From the NCBI GenBank assembly GCA_017624155.1, contig JAGANS010000040.1, positions 1-61,645 of the forward strand: a stretch of 61,645 bases of DNA. Reading direction: 5' to 3'. The stretch comes from Muribaculaceae bacterium. GTDB lineage: Bacteria > Bacteroidota > Bacteroidia > Bacteroidales > Muribaculaceae. Shown piece after piece: positions 1 through 10,072 of this stretch (positions within the stretch are counted from its first letter, which is position 1; each line of letters opens with the position of its first letter). A program made the translations under genes and the position numbers. The notes under the pieces were generated by a model. That model worked only from the letters and a program-made list of their open reading frames with translations, had not been told where the DNA came from and searched no databases.

Positions 1-704
1 GTGTGGAGGTAGTGAACGGCCGCGGCCACAAGGATAACTTCTACCACACCCTCACCGTGCTCGACGGCGTGGCTTCCGGCTCCGACAACGAGTGGCTGCG
101 CTGGGCCGCCCTGCTACACGACATCGCCAAGCCTGTAACCAAGCGTTTCGACCCCGCCACCGGCTGGACATTCCACAACCACAACTTCGTAGGAGCCAAG
201 ATGGTGCCGCGCATATTCTCGCGCCTGCGCCTGCCCCTTGGCGCCGAGATGCGCTATGTGCAGAAACTTGTCGAGCTCCACATGCGCCCCATAGCACTCG
301 TTGAGGAGGGAGTGACCGACAGCGCCGTGCGCCGCCTCATGAACTATGCCGAGGACGACCTCGCCGACCTGATGCTGCTGGCCCGCGCCGACATCACAAG
401 CAAAAACGAGGCCAAGAAACAGCGCTTCCTCGACAACTTCGACCTCGTGGAGGAAAAATTCCGCGACATCGCCGCCAAGGACAGCGAGCGCAACCGCAAG
501 AACCCCGTCGACGGAAATGAAATCATGCACATATTCGGGCTGAGCCAGTCGCCTCTTGTCGGCTATTTCACCAAGAACCTCAAGCAGGCCATCAAGGACT
601 GCGAGATAGAAGACACTCGCGAGGCCGCGCTCGGCTATCTGTACATGCTGGCCGAAAAGGCCGGTATAACTCCGGTAAATCCACCTCTCGAATCACAGGA
701 ATAA
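1..704 (+). CDS. CCA tRNA nucleotidyltransferase, C-terminal HD part (5' truncated)
   Basis: The gene enters from the left edge, so the N-terminal nucleotidyltransferase domain is missing; about 234 residues remain. Near the start of the visible part is the HD signature LLHDIAKPVTKRF with a nearby FHNHNFVGAKMV, followed by a helical region, as in Bacteroidota CCA-adding enzymes/poly(A) polymerase-like proteins that carry an HD phosphohydrolase domain. The role would be adding or repairing the 3' CCA end of tRNA. The first GTG in frame is an internal valine, not a start. It ends 2 bases before queD, so the two are probably co-transcribed. Family assignment is good; its substrate is inferred. 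Confidence 0.85.
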   Translation, partial: VEVVNGRGHKDNFYHTLTVLDGVASGSDNEWLRWAALLHDIAKPVTKRFDPATGWTFHNHNFVGAKMVPRIFSRLRLPLGAEMRYVQKLVELHMRPIALVEEGVTDSAVRRLMNYAEDDLADLMLLARADITSKNEAKKQRFLDNFDLVEEKFRDIAAKDSERNRKNPVDGNEIMHIFGLSQSPLVGYFTKNLKQAIKDCEIEDTREAALGYLYMLAEKAGITPVNPPLESQE

Positions 705-706
705 CA

Positions 707-1039
707 ATGTACTACGTTACCAAGACACTCGAAATATCAGCTTCGCACCGTCTGGAGCTCGACTATCCAAGCAAATGCACCAATCTGCATGGCCACAACT
801 GGATAGTGACCGTTCACTGCAAGGCCCGCACTCTCAATGCCAACGGCATGGTGACCGACTTCACCCACATAAAGCAGACCGTCACCGAGCGGCTCGACCA
901 TGCCTGCCTTAATGATGTGGTGGAATTCAATCCCACCGCCGAAAACCTGGCCCGCTGGATCTGCGAGAACATTCCCAACTGCTATCGCGTGGACGTGCGC
1001 GAGAGCGAAGGCAACACGGCCTCATACGAAATCGACTGA
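707..1039 (+). CDS. queD: 6-carboxytetrahydropterin synthase QueD (PTPS family)
   Basis: A 110-residue protein of the 6-pyruvoyl-tetrahydropterin synthase family. It converts dihydroneopterin triphosphate to 6-carboxytetrahydropterin in the queuosine (preQ0) pathway. The zinc ligands are visible as His14 and the pair in LHGHNW (His28, His30). The catalytic Cys24 precedes them in KCTNLHGH, the DH pair is at 64-65, and the C-terminal glutamate is at about 101. The length is normal for short bacterial QueD. It lies between the CCA enzyme and queE, 9 bases before the latter. This pairing supports QueD over a biopterin or folate role. Confidence 0.93.
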   Translation: MYYVTKTLEISASHRLELDYPSKCTNLHGHNWIVTVHCKARTLNANGMVTDFTHIKQTVTERLDHACLNDVVEFNPTAENLARWICENIPNCYRVDVRESEGNTASYEID

Positions 1040-1048
1040 CACCGCGAC

Positions 1049-1603
1049 ATGGACAGGAAATACAAAGTAAACGAGATATTCTACTCGCTCCAGGGCGAAG
1101 GATACTACACAGGCACACCGGCCGTGTTCCTGCGCCTGAGCGGCTGCAACCGCCGCTGCCATTTCTGCGACACGTCACATGAGACTTTCACCGAGATGAC
1201 TGCCGATGAGATTGCCGCCGCCGTAGCCGCCTATCCGGCACGTCACCTCGTCATCACCGGCGGCGAGCCCACCCTGCAGCTCGATTCCGACCTGCTGCGC
1301 GCCATCAAGGCCCACCGATTCTATGTGCAGATCGAGACAAACGGCACACGTCCCGTACCCGTAGAGGTCGACTGGGTCACCTGCTCGCCCAAGGACGCAC
1401 CCTGGGATATCGACCGTATCGACGAGCTCAAGGTAGTTTTCGAGAATCAGGATGTGGAGGAGCTGGCGGCCCTGCTGCCCGCACGCCACCACTTTCTACA
1501 GCCCATGTCGGGTCTGAACGTACCCGAGACCATAGCCTATTGCCTGGCGCATCCGCGCTGGCGGCTGTCGCTGCAGACCCACAAGCTCATCGACATACAA
1601 TGA
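1049..1603 (+). CDS. queE: 7-carboxy-7-deazaguanine synthase QueE (radical SAM)
   Basis: A 184-residue radical SAM enzyme that contracts the ring of 6-carboxytetrahydropterin to 7-carboxy-7-deazaguanine. The 4Fe-4S cluster motif CNRRCHFC (Cys33, Cys37, Cys40; C-x3-C-x2-C) is present, preceded by the QueE hallmark FYSLQGEG and followed by ITGGEPTLQ, the SAM-binding GGE motif. The length matches compact QueE proteins. The stop overlaps the next start as ATGA (1600-1603), which suggests translational coupling. QueC and QueF are not in the window. Confidence 0.93.
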   Translation: MDRKYKVNEIFYSLQGEGYYTGTPAVFLRLSGCNRRCHFCDTSHETFTEMTADEIAAAVAAYPARHLVITGGEPTLQLDSDLLRAIKAHRFYVQIETNGTRPVPVEVDWVTCSPKDAPWDIDRIDELKVVFENQDVEELAALLPARHHFLQPMSGLNVPETIAYCLAHPRWRLSLQTHKLIDIQ

Positions 1604-2784
1604 AACACCTGCTGCTGTTCATCACACTCCTGGCCGGGATGCTCTGCGCCCCGGCTCAGCAAAGCGATACCCTGGTGTCGCTCGTCACATGCTATCCCGG
1701 CCACGACATCTACGAGCTTGAGGGTCATACAGCTCTGCGTGTCCGACTCAACGACAGCACCGACGTGGCTGTGCACTGGGGCCTTTTCGACTTCGACGCG
1801 CCTAATTTCGTATACCGCTTCGTAAAGGGAGAGACCGACTACATGTGCGGCGAGATGCCATGGAACTTCTTTGTGGAGGAATATCGGTGGCAGGGGCGCC
1901 GGCTCGACGAGCAGGTCCTCAACCTTAGCCCTGTGCAGAAACAGCGCATCGTGGCAATGCTGCAACTCAACCTACAGCCACAGAATCGCGTCTACCGCTA
2001 CAACTACGTGAAGGACAACTGCGCCACGCGCCCAATGCAGATAATACAGGCCGCTGTCGGCGACAGCCTGCGCCCGGGCCCGTGCCTCTTCGACACATGG
2101 AGCCGCCCTACATCGTTCCGCGACGTGATGCGTTTCTATCACAAGAATTATCCCTGGTATCAGTTCGGCATCGATCTGGCATTGGGAGCCGGCATAGATT
2201 ATCCGCTTCAGCCTGCCGAATATGCATTTGTACCCCTGCTTCTGGAGCAACAGATCGACGGAGCCACAATCGCGGGGCGCCACCTGGCCGCAAAGACCCG
2301 TACAGTTGTCGATTTCCCTGCCGACAATGTCACCGCCGGCCCTACGCCCTGGTATCTGACACCAATGGCGGTATGCTGGACGGTATTTGCGCTGCTGTTG
2401 TGGGCCACCGTGCGCGACATACGCCGGCGCAAGGTCACTAAGTGGGTTGATGCCACATATTTCGGCATACTCGGTATGGCGGGGCTACTGCTGACATTCC
2501 TGATATTTGTGTCGGTCCACGAAGCCACCTCGCCCAATTTTCTTTTCATCTGGCTGAACCCGTTTTGCCTCATACCTGTTATTTTTATTTGGTTAAAAAA
2601 CGGGTATAAGGTGGTTTTCTGCTACCAAATTATTAACTTTGCAGCCGTATTTATCGGACTTGCCTGCTGGTGGTGGTTGCCACAGAGTGCCAATGCTGCA
2701 TTTCTGCCGCTCGTGCTCGGCGATCTGATACGCGCAGGCAGTTATATAAGTCTTAACTACAAAAACATACACAAAAGCAAATGA
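1600..2784 (+). CDS. DUF4105 domain membrane protein
   Basis: A 394-residue protein starting at the ATG that overlaps the queE stop; an in-frame ATG further upstream lies inside queE and is less likely. A signal-like hydrophobic segment (residues 1-20) precedes a periplasmic DUF4105 region of about 200 residues, with the typical TCYPGHDIYELEGHTALRV opening and a conserved YNYVKDNCATRP segment containing a Cys. The C-terminal 130 residues hold about five hydrophobic helices. DUF4105 has no firmly established activity; the conserved His/Cys residues suggest a peptidase-like fold, but that is inference. The stop overlaps the next start (ATGA). Confidence 0.8.
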   Translation: MKHLLLFITLLAGMLCAPAQQSDTLVSLVTCYPGHDIYELEGHTALRVRLNDSTDVAVHWGLFDFDAPNFVYRFVKGETDYMCGEMPWNFFVEEYRWQGRRLDEQVLNLSPVQKQRIVAMLQLNLQPQNRVYRYNYVKDNCATRPMQIIQAAVGDSLRPGPCLFDTWSRPTSFRDVMRFYHKNYPWYQFGIDLALGAGIDYPLQPAEYAFVPLLLEQQIDGATIAGRHLAAKTRTVVDFPADNVTAGPTPWYLTPMAVCWTVFALLLWATVRDIRRRKVTKWVDATYFGILGMAGLLLTFLIFVSVHEATSPNFLFIWLNPFCLIPVIFIWLKNGYKVVFCYQIINFAAVFIGLACWWWLPQSANAAFLPLVLGDLIRAGSYISLNYKNIHKSK

Positions 2785-4388
2785 ATTCAGGCCGTAAAAA
2801 GATGTCGGGACTCATGCTGGCGCTGCTGACGTCGGTAGTGAGCATAGCGCTCGGAGCGGAAGCACAGATACCGCCCCGCCTGGTGCTCGGCATCATGATC
2901 GACGGCCTCGACCAGCAGTATATCGATCTGCTGCGCTCGCAGTTTGGCGACGACGGTTTCAACCGTCTGTTGCGCGAAGGCGTAGTGATCGCCAATGCCG
3001 ACTACGGCACCAACGTCGACGCCACAGCGGCCACGGCGATGGTGATGACCGGCGCATCGCCCTCGACCACGTCGGTGACAGGCGCCAGGCTCTACGACCG
3101 TGACGGCCGCCGCTCGGTAGCAGCCATGACCGACCCCGACGCCATGGGCAACTTTACCGGCGAGACCTTCTCGCCGCGGGCCCTCAGTGTCAGCACCATA
3201 GCCGACGAAGTCCGCATTGCCGGCGGCGGAGTCACCCGAGTATTCTCGATTGCACCCGATCCGGCACAGGCCGTGATTCTTGCCGGCCACTGTGCCAATG
3301 CCGCCCTATGGCTCAACGACAAGACCGGCAACTGGGCCACATCGACTTTCTACAAGGACATGCCCACTGCGGTGACCTACCGCAATCGCCTCAAGCCTCT
3401 GTCGGCCAGACTCGACAGCATGCAATGGACCCCTCTCAAGGGACGCGAGGCATACCCCGGGCTGCCCGATCATATCACCCACTACCCCTTCCGCTATACA
3501 TTCCCGCGCGGAAATACAGGCCGCTATGCCCTCTTTGCCGGCTCGCCGAAGATCAACGCCGAGGTTAGCGACCTGGCCGGCGAGCTCATCGATGATCTGA
3601 AGCTCGGCACATCGGCCGACGGCGCCGACATGGTGAACATCGCCTTCACCCTCAAGCCCTACGACTATACCAAGAATCAGGACAACCGCTATGAGCTGAT
3701 GGACTCATATCTGCGGCTCGACCGCGACATTGCCCGCCTCATAGCCAAGGCCGAGAGCAAAGTAGGCCATGGCAACGCACTGATATTTGTGGCCGCGACG
3801 CCGCCTACAGGCCGCTCGCGACGCGACGACGAGCGCTGGAGCATTCCTTACGGCGAATTCTCCACCCGCAAGGCCAAGAGTCTGCTCAACATGTACCTGA
3901 TGGCACGGTTTGGCAACGGCGACTGGGTCAATTCGTTCTTCAACGACCAATTCTATCTTAATCAGAAGCTTATCGACGAGAAGCACCTCGACGCGCATAG
4001 TGTGCGCCTTGAGGCGGCCGCCTTCCTCGAAAAGATGGCAGGCGTCGACAAGGTATACACTCTCGACGAGATAATGGGCGGCCGTGGCGACGATCGTCTC
4101 GAGGCCATGCAGCGCAACACTCACGCCGCTGCGGCCGGTGATCTGTTTATAGAGGTCGCACCCGGCTGGGAGACCATCGACGACATCGATTCGCCAGCTT
4201 CCGACAACCGTATACACTATGTAAAGCGAGTTGCCGCCGCTACAGCCCCGGTATTCATCATGGCGCCCGATGTGGATGCACGCACAATCGACACGCCCGT
4301 AGACATCCGCGTGGTAGCCCCCACCGTGGCACGCCTGCTGCGCATACGCTCGCCCAACGGAGCGGCTTTCCCCGGACTTGTGCTCTGA
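2781..4388 (+). CDS. PafA-type alkaline phosphatase family protein (secreted)
   Basis: A 535-residue exported hydrolase of the alkaline phosphatase / type I phosphodiesterase superfamily. A signal peptide (about residues 1-28) is followed by GIMIDGLDQQY with the first metal-binding Asp. Next comes a segment with NVDATAATAMVMTGASPS, where the nucleophilic Thr of PafA-like monoesterases is expected. Later parts (SRRDDERW, and the C-terminal PTVARLLRI with PNG) fit Bacteroidota PafA homologues. It probably releases phosphate from organic monoesters in the periplasm. The start overlaps the preceding stop, so it is the last gene of the queD-queE-DUF4105 run. Substrate range cannot be read from the sequence. 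Confidence 0.82.
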   Translation: MNSGRKKMSGLMLALLTSVVSIALGAEAQIPPRLVLGIMIDGLDQQYIDLLRSQFGDDGFNRLLREGVVIANADYGTNVDATAATAMVMTGASPSTTSVTGARLYDRDGRRSVAAMTDPDAMGNFTGETFSPRALSVSTIADEVRIAGGGVTRVFSIAPDPAQAVILAGHCANAALWLNDKTGNWATSTFYKDMPTAVTYRNRLKPLSARLDSMQWTPLKGREAYPGLPDHITHYPFRYTFPRGNTGRYALFAGSPKINAEVSDLAGELIDDLKLGTSADGADMVNIAFTLKPYDYTKNQDNRYELMDSYLRLDRDIARLIAKAESKVGHGNALIFVAATPPTGRSRRDDERWSIPYGEFSTRKAKSLLNMYLMARFGNGDWVNSFFNDQFYLNQKLIDEKHLDAHSVRLEAAAFLEKMAGVDKVYTLDEIMGGRGDDRLEAMQRNTHAAAAGDLFIEVAPGWETIDDIDSPASDNRIHYVKRVAAATAPVFIMAPDVDARTIDTPVDIRVVAPTVARLLRIRSPNGAAFPGLVL

Positions 4389-4437
4389 GACAGAGACGCC
4401 CGGACATCCCGCAATCTTACTTTTTTAAGTTAATAGT

Positions 4438-4468
4438 GTGAAAATCTCACTGATTTTCACTATCTTTG
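4438..4468 (+). promoter_or_regulatory. secA promoter with operator-like dyad
   Basis: A Bacteroidota -7 box TATCTTTG lies at 4461-4468. Directly upstream, filling the space between the -33 and -7 positions, is a perfect 9-bp inverted repeat, GTGAAAATC (4438-4446) and GATTTTCAC (4452-4460), with a 5-base spacer. The start codon is 42 bases beyond the box. Confidence 0.65.
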
Positions 4469-4509
4469 CACATTATTTATCCCACCGAAAAATAAAAACA
4501 CAACATATA

Positions 4510-7500
4510 ATGTCACTCGAATCATTCCTTAAAAGCATATTTGGCTCCAAGGCCGAGCGCGACCGCAAGAAATACTTCGAATACGTGGAGAAAAATATCA
4601 CTCCGCTGCGCGCCGAAATGGCAGCCCTCAGCAACGACGAGCTGCGCCGGCGCGTCGCCGATGTACGCGCCGACATCCACGGTGCTGTAAAGGCCGACGA
4701 AGACCGCATCGCCGAGCTGAAAGAAAAAATCGAAACTATCCCCCTCGACCAGCGCGGTCCGCTGTGGGAGGAAATCGACCACCTCGAAAAGAATATCAAG
4801 GAAACCCTTGAGACCAAGCTCGACGAGCACCTGCCGGTAGTATTCTCGGCCATGCGCGACGCCGCACGCCGCTTTGCCAACAATGAAACAATCGAAGTCA
4901 CCGCCACCGATCTGGACCGCGACCTCGCCGGCCGCGGATGTGACTTCCTCACAATCGACGGCGACAAGGCCATATACCGCAACCACTGGATGGCCGGCGG
5001 CAACGAGGTTACATGGGACATGGAGCACTACGATGTGCAGATGATCGGCGGCAAGGTTCTCAACGAAGGCAAGATCGCCGAGATGGCTACCGGCGAGGGC
5101 AAAACTCTCGTGGCTACCCTGCCCGTGTTCCTGCGCTCACTCACCGGCCGCGGCGTTCACGTTGTCACAGTCAACGATTACCTCGCCAAGCGCGACTCGG
5201 AATGGATGGGTCCGCTATATCAGTTCCTCGGCTCTACAGTCGACTGCATCGACAAGCATCAGCCCAACACTGCCGCCCGCCGCGCCGCCTACAACTGCGA
5301 CATCACCTACGGCACCAACAACGAATTCGGCTTTGACTACCTGCGCGACAACATGGCTATGGCCCCCGAGGACATGGTGCAGCGTTCGCACTATTATGCC
5401 ATCGTCGACGAGGTCGACTCGGTGCTTATCGATGACGCCCGTACGCCTCTCATCATATCCGGTCCCGTGCCCAAGGGCGAGGAGCAATACTTCAATGAAT
5501 ACAAGTCCAATGTAGAAAAGGTGGTCGAGGCACAGCGCCGCCTTGTCAACAGCATCCTCGCCGACGCCAAGGCCAAGATTGCCTCCGACGACAAGGAAGT
5601 GCAGAAGGAAGGCGCCCTGCTGCTGTTCCGCGCATACAAGGGCCTGCCCAAATACGGCGCACTCATCAAGTTCCTCAGCCAGGAAGGCATGAAGACCCTC
5701 CTGCTCGAGACCGAGGCCCATTATCTGCAGGACAACGGCCGCGAGATGCCTACCGTCACCGACCCGCTCTACTTCATCATTGACGAGAAAAACCGCTCGG
5801 TTGAACTCACCGACAAGGGTCTTGACGAGCTCACCGGCAAGATCTCCGATCCCAACTTCTTCGTGCTTCCCGACATCGCCGCCCAGCTCTCCGAACTCGA
5901 GCACATGCCCGACCTCGAGGAACGCCAGACCAAGAAAGACGAACTCATGGCCGACTATGCCGTCAAGGCCGAGCGCGTGCACACCGTCACACAACTTCTC
6001 AAGGCATATACCCTCTTTGAGCGCGAGGTCGAATACGTCATCGACGACAACAAGGTGAAGATCGTCGACGAGCAGACCGGCCGTATCATGGAAGGACGCC
6101 GCTACTCCGACGGTCTGCATCAGGCCATCGAAGCCAAGGAAGGCGTGAAAGTCGAGGCCGCAACACAGACATTCGCCACCATTACCCTGCAGAATTACTT
6201 CCGCATGTACCACAAGCTCGCCGGCATGACCGGTACGGCCGAGACAGAGGCCGGCGAATTTTGGGACGTGTACAAGCTCGAGATAGTCACCATCCCCACC
6301 AACCGTCCCGTGGCCCGTATCGACATGAACGACCGCGTGTACAAGACCAAGAAGGAAAAGTATGCCGCCGTCATCGCCGAGATCGAGCGCCTGCACGCCA
6401 TCGGACGCCCTGTGCTCGTAGGCACCACCTCGGTCGAAATCTCCGAGTTGCTGAGCCGTATGCTCACCATGCGCAAGATCAAGCATCAGGTGCTCAACGC
6501 CAAGCTCCACCAGCGCGAGGCCGAGATCGTGGCCCTCGCCGGTCTGCCCGGCGCCGTGACCATCGCCACCAACATGGCCGGCCGCGGTACCGACATCAAG
6601 CTCCCCGCCGAGGTCAAGGCCATGCAGGATCCCGAAATCGTCAAGGGCAAGGGCATCGGCGGTCTGGCAATCATCGGCACCGAGCGTCACGAGAGCCGCC
6701 GCGTCGACCGCCAGTTGCGTGGCCGTGCAGGCCGCCAGGGCGACCCGGGCTCGTCGGTATTCTTCGTATCGTTCGAGGACCAGCTGATGCGCCTCTTCGC
6801 AACCGACCGCGTGATGAAACTCCTCGACACCTTCGGCTACAAGGAAGGCGAGGTGATCGAACACAAGATGGTGAACAACGCCATCGAAAAGGCACAGCGC
6901 CGCGTCGAGGAAAACAACTTCGGTATCCGCAAGCGCCTTGTTGAATATGATGACGTGATGAACAAGCAGCGCAACTACATCTACACGCGCCGCCAGCACG
7001 CCCTCAAGGGCGAACGCCTCGGCATCGATATCGCCAACATGATATACGACACCGTAGAGTCACTTATAGACCGCTACGACAATGCCGCCGACTTCGAGTC
7101 GCTGTCGCTCGATATCTTCCGCACATTCGCCATCGAGGCTCCGTTCGACGAAAAGCAGTATAACCACCTCAACCGCGACGAACGTGTCGAGGCTCTGCAC
7201 GAAGCCGCCATGAAGGCCCTCACCCGCAAGAACGACCGCATACGCGAAGTCGCCCTGCCCGTCATCAACGGCATATTGCAGAACAACGACTACCGCGGCA
7301 AGATCATAGTACCCATCAGCGACGGCAAGCGCCAGTTCAACCTGCGCATCGATCTTGAGGAAGCCTCGGCCACCGAATGCCGCTCGATTATCAAGGAGTG
7401 GCAGAAGGCTCTGTCGCTCGTATCGATCGATGATCTGTGGATGGAACACCTCCGCGAACTCGACCAGCTGCGCCAGAGCGTGCAGAATGCATCCTACGAG

Positions 7501-7947
7501 CAGAAAGACCCGCTGGTAATCTACAAGGTAGAGGCATTCCACCTGTTCCAGGACATGCTCGGCCGCCTCAACACCAAGATGGTGGCAGCCCTCATGCGTG
7601 CCCATATACCCGTGAAGGAAGCGCCCGCACCGGGCACACAGGGTGCAGCACCGGCCCCGGGCGCACAGGGAGCGCCGCTGCCCGAGCAGAAAGTCGAGGC
7701 TCCCAAGCCCAAAGCCGCGCCCGAACTCAAGGCTGCAGCACCCGAAATGCCCCGCCGCTACGAATATCAGACATCCAAGGCCGAACTGCCCGGCACCGAG
7801 GAGAAACGCGCCGCAGGCGCCGCCGCCTCACAAGCCGGCAAGCCGCGTCCCATGCCTGTCAAGGCAGCCCCGCGCGTGGGCCGCAACGATCCCTGCCCAT
7901 GCGGCTCCGGCAAGAAGTACAAGAACTGCCACGGCAGGAATCTCTAA
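4510..7947 (+). CDS. secA: Preprotein translocase ATPase SecA
   Basis: A 1145-residue protein-export motor that drives unfolded preproteins through SecYEG. The start at 4510 ([18 protein letters not shown]) fits the family N-terminus; an upstream ATG at 4438 would sit inside the promoter. Visible motifs are Walker [15 protein letters not shown], the [16 protein letters not shown] segment, [15 protein letters not shown], and [14 protein letters not shown] in the second nucleotide-binding fold. The end carries the zinc-binding tail [19 protein letters not shown]. The protein is about 250 residues longer than Escherichia coli SecA, as is usual in Bacteroidota, and has an Ala/Pro/Lys-rich linker before the tail. 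It is monocistronic, with its own promoter and terminator. Confidence 0.97.
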   Translation: MSLESFLKSIFGSKAERDRKKYFEYVEKNITPLRAEMAALSNDELRRRVADVRADIHGAVKADEDRIAELKEKIETIPLDQRGPLWEEIDHLEKNIKETLETKLDEHLPVVFSAMRDAARRFANNETIEVTATDLDRDLAGRGCDFLTIDGDKAIYRNHWMAGGNEVTWDMEHYDVQMIGGKVLNEGKIAEMATGEGKTLVATLPVFLRSLTGRGVHVVTVNDYLAKRDSEWMGPLYQFLGSTVDCIDKHQPNTAARRAAYNCDITYGTNNEFGFDYLRDNMAMAPEDMVQRSHYYAIVDEVDSVLIDDARTPLIISGPVPKGEEQYFNEYKSNVEKVVEAQRRLVNSILADAKAKIASDDKEVQKEGALLLFRAYKGLPKYGALIKFLSQEGMKTLLLETEAHYLQDNGREMPTVTDPLYFIIDEKNRSVELTDKGLDELTGKISDPNFFVLPDIAAQLSELEHMPDLEERQTKKDELMADYAVKAERVHTVTQLLKAYTLFEREVEYVIDDNKVKIVDEQTGRIMEGRRYSDGLHQAIEAKEGVKVEAATQTFATITLQNYFRMYHKLAGMTGTAETEAGEFWDVYKLEIVTIPTNRPVARIDMNDRVYKTKKEKYAAVIAEIERLHAIGRPVLVGTTSVEISELLSRMLTMRKIKHQVLNAKLHQREAEIVALAGLPGAVTIATNMAGRGTDIKLPAEVKAMQDPEIVKGKGIGGLAIIGTERHESRRVDRQLRGRAGRQGDPGSSVFFVSFEDQLMRLFATDRVMKLLDTFGYKEGEVIEHKMVNNAIEKAQRRVEENNFGIRKRLVEYDDVMNKQRNYIYTRRQHALKGERLGIDIANMIYDTVESLIDRYDNAADFESLSLDIFRTFAIEAPFDEKQYNHLNRDERVEALHEAAMKALTRKNDRIREVALPVINGILQNNDYRGKIIVPISDGKRQFNLRIDLEEASATECRSIIKEWQKALSLVSIDDLWMEHLRELDQLRQSVQNASYEQKDPLVIYKVEAFHLFQDMLGRLNTKMVAALMRAHIPVKEAPAPGTQGAAPAPGAQGAPLPEQKVEAPKPKAAPELKAAAPEMPRRYEYQTSKAELPGTEEKRAAGAAASQAGKPRPMPVKAAPRVGRNDPCPCGSGKKYKNCHGRNL

Positions 7948-7962
7948 TTCACGATATTAATT

Positions 7963-7990
7963 GGAAGCCCCCTCTCTCGCGGGGGCTTCC
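7963..7990 (+). terminator. Hairpin terminator after secA
   Basis: A perfect 10-bp stem, GGAAGCCCCC (7963-7972) and GGGGGCTTCC (7981-7990), with an 8-base loop, lies 15 bases after the secA stop. The following run is only weakly T-rich. Confidence 0.7.
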
Positions 7991-8014
7991 CGACTTTCCT
8001 AAAACACATACGTT

Positions 8015-8893
8015 TTGCTTCTATCAATGACCGGTTTCGGCAAAGCATCTGCCGAAATTAACAATAAAAAAATCACAGTAGAGCTGAAATCGCTCAACAG
8101 CAAGCAGCTCGATATGGCGGCCCGTATCCCCTCGGCCATCCGCGGCTTTGAACTCGATATGCGCAACATCGTGGCACGTGAGCTCCAGCGCGGCAAGGTC
8201 GACATGGTGGCCACTGTCGAGACAATATCAGGCGCCGCCGTTCAGGTTCATCTCAACGTCGACACCCTGCGCGCATACAAGCAGCAGGTCGAGAATGTAG
8301 CCGCAGAACTTGGCATCGACCCGCCTGCCGACATGCTCACTTTCCTGATGCGTTTCCCCGACGTCACCGTCACGGATAACGACATGGATGACTCCGATGA
8401 TATGCGCAATGCCGTGCTCAAAGCCACTCAGGACGCCGCCGAAGCACTCATACAGCACCGCCGCGAGGAGGGCAAGCGTCTTGAGGAATTCTTCGCTCCG
8501 CGTATCACGGCCATTGCGGGCCTGCTTGAGGAAATCGCCCCTTACGAGGCCGAGCGCGTTCCCCGCATCCGCGCCCGCATTGAGGAAGGTCTCGCCAAAA
8601 TTCCCGTCGCCGAGTACGACAAAGGACGTCTGGAGCAGGAGATGATTTTTTATATCGAAAAACTTGATGTCAACGAGGAGCGCCAGCGACTGGCCCAGCA
8701 TCTCCGCTATTTTATCGAGACCATGGACGGCGAGGCCGGACAGGGCAAGAAACTCGGTTTCATCGCTCAGGAAATGGGCCGCGAGATCAATACCCTCGGC
8801 TCAAAGAGCAATCAGGCCGACATGCAGCGCATCGTCGTGAAGATGAAAGATATCCTTGAGCAGATCAAGGAGCAGGTACTCAACGTAATGTAA
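8015..8893 (+). CDS. YicC/YloC family endoribonuclease-like protein
   Basis: A 292-residue protein with the family opening S-M-T-G-F-G-K-A and the conserved C-terminal block QGKKLGFIAQEMGREINTLGSKS. In this family, members start M-x-x-S-M-T-G-F-G, which fits the TTG codon at 8015 better than the ATG at 8027, so TTG is chosen. YicC homologues are reported to be stress-related endoribonucleases; the exact RNA targets here are unknown. In many Bacteroidota, yicC is followed by gmk (established pattern as I recall it); here it is followed after 12 bases by neuC. Confidence 0.88.
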   Translation: MLLSMTGFGKASAEINNKKITVELKSLNSKQLDMAARIPSAIRGFELDMRNIVARELQRGKVDMVATVETISGAAVQVHLNVDTLRAYKQQVENVAAELGIDPPADMLTFLMRFPDVTVTDNDMDDSDDMRNAVLKATQDAAEALIQHRREEGKRLEEFFAPRITAIAGLLEEIAPYEAERVPRIRARIEEGLAKIPVAEYDKGRLEQEMIFYIEKLDVNEERQRLAQHLRYFIETMDGEAGQGKKLGFIAQEMGREINTLGSKSNQADMQRIVVKMKDILEQIKEQVLNVM

Positions 8894-8905
8894 ATTGTCC
8901 CGGCC

Positions 8906-10072
8906 GTGAAGTACCGAGTATGCATAGTCACCGGCACACGGGCCGACTGGGGCATAATGGTTCCGCTGGCCGAGCGGCTGCGGCAACGCGACGACGTGGA
9001 GCTGCAGATACTCGCCACCAACATGCACCTGCTCGAGGCTTACGGTCACACCGTCGACGAAATCATCGCCGGCGGTTTCGCCATATCGGCACGTGTGGAA
9101 ATCAACGACGCCAACAACGGTGACGGGGCATCGCGTGCCGTCGCATCCGGCCGATGCGCCGCCGGATGCGCCGAGACATTCGCACATCTGAATCCCCACA
9201 CTGTCGTGATTCTCGGCGACCGCTTCGAAATGCTCGGTGCCGCCTCGGCCGCCGCAATCATGAATATCCCGGTCGTGCACCTCCACGGCGGAGAGATATC
9301 CGAGGGAGCGGTCGACGATTCGATACGCCACGCCATCACCAAACTTTCGACACTGCATCTCACATCAGCCGAGCCTTACCGCCACCGTGTTATCCAGCTC
9401 GGTGAAGACCCGGCAATGGTTGTCAACACCGGCTCGCTCGGGGTATGGAACATGCTCAACAGGCCGCGTATCGGCCGCGGAGACCTGCTCGCTCCGCTCG
9501 GGCTCGACCCTACCATACCCTTTGCCCTGGCTACATTCCATCCTGCAACACTCGATCCGACCGATCCGGCTCTGCGCTGCGGCGCCATGCTCGACGCCAT
9601 CGACAAGGCATGGAACGGCAATCTTATCATAACCTACCCCAACAACGATGCCGGCTCGGAACGCATCATCAGCCGTATCAAGGCTTATGCAGATGCCCGC
9701 ACGGACAAGGTTGCCCTCGTAAAATCGCTCGGCATGGCCCGGTATATGAGTGCCGTACACGAGTGCGCATTTGTAATCGGCAACTCGTCCGGGGCCATCA
9801 TCGAGGTTCCGGCAGCCGGGAAGCCGGCTGTCAACATAGGCATACGTCAGCGCGGACGGCTCCATTCGCCGCTTGTAATCGATACCGCTGATGACACTGA
9901 AAGCATAGTTCGCGCCATCGGCGTGGCCACCGATCCGCTATATGTCGCAGAGGCTGCAAAGGCATCCGACCCTTATTTCCGCCCGGATGCCCCCGATATC
10001 GCCGTCAGTGCCATAATGTCGTTGCTGCACAGCTTGCCGCTTCAACCAAAAAAGTTTTACGACCTGCCATGA
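8906..10072 (+). CDS. neuC: UDP-N-acetylglucosamine 2-epimerase, hydrolysing (NeuC/LegG type)
   Basis: A 388-residue sugar epimerase/hydrolase of the WecB/NeuC superfamily with a GTG start (8906). It opens with VCIVTGTRADWGIM, contains VILGDRFEMLGA and VHLHGGEISEGAVDD, and near the end has the nucleotide-binding FVIGNSSGAIIEVPAAGKP. NeuC converts UDP-GlcNAc to ManNAc, and LegG does the equivalent step on a diacetylated sugar. These feed sialic or legionaminic acid synthesis; sequence alone does not separate them. The stop overlaps neuA (ATGA), so the two are coupled. The following CBS-nucleotidyltransferase leans toward the legionaminate version. Confidence 0.87.
   Translation: MKYRVCIVTGTRADWGIMVPLAERLRQRDDVELQILATNMHLLEAYGHTVDEIIAGGFAISARVEINDANNGDGASRAVASGRCAAGCAETFAHLNPHTVVILGDRFEMLGAASAAAIMNIPVVHLHGGEISEGAVDDSIRHAITKLSTLHLTSAEPYRHRVIQLGEDPAMVVNTGSLGVWNMLNRPRIGRGDLLAPLGLDPTIPFALATFHPATLDPTDPALRCGAMLDAIDKAWNGNLIITYPNNDAGSERIISRIKAYADARTDKVALVKSLGMARYMSAVHECAFVIGNSSGAIIEVPAAGKPAVNIGIRQRGRLHSPLVIDTADDTESIVRAIGVATDPLYVAEAAKASDPYFRPDAPDIAVSAIMSLLHSLPLQPKKFYDLP

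Noticed and set aside
5215-6999. A 594-codon open frame antisense to secA
   Set aside because: It lies fully within a conserved gene in the opposite sense and has no recognisable domain.
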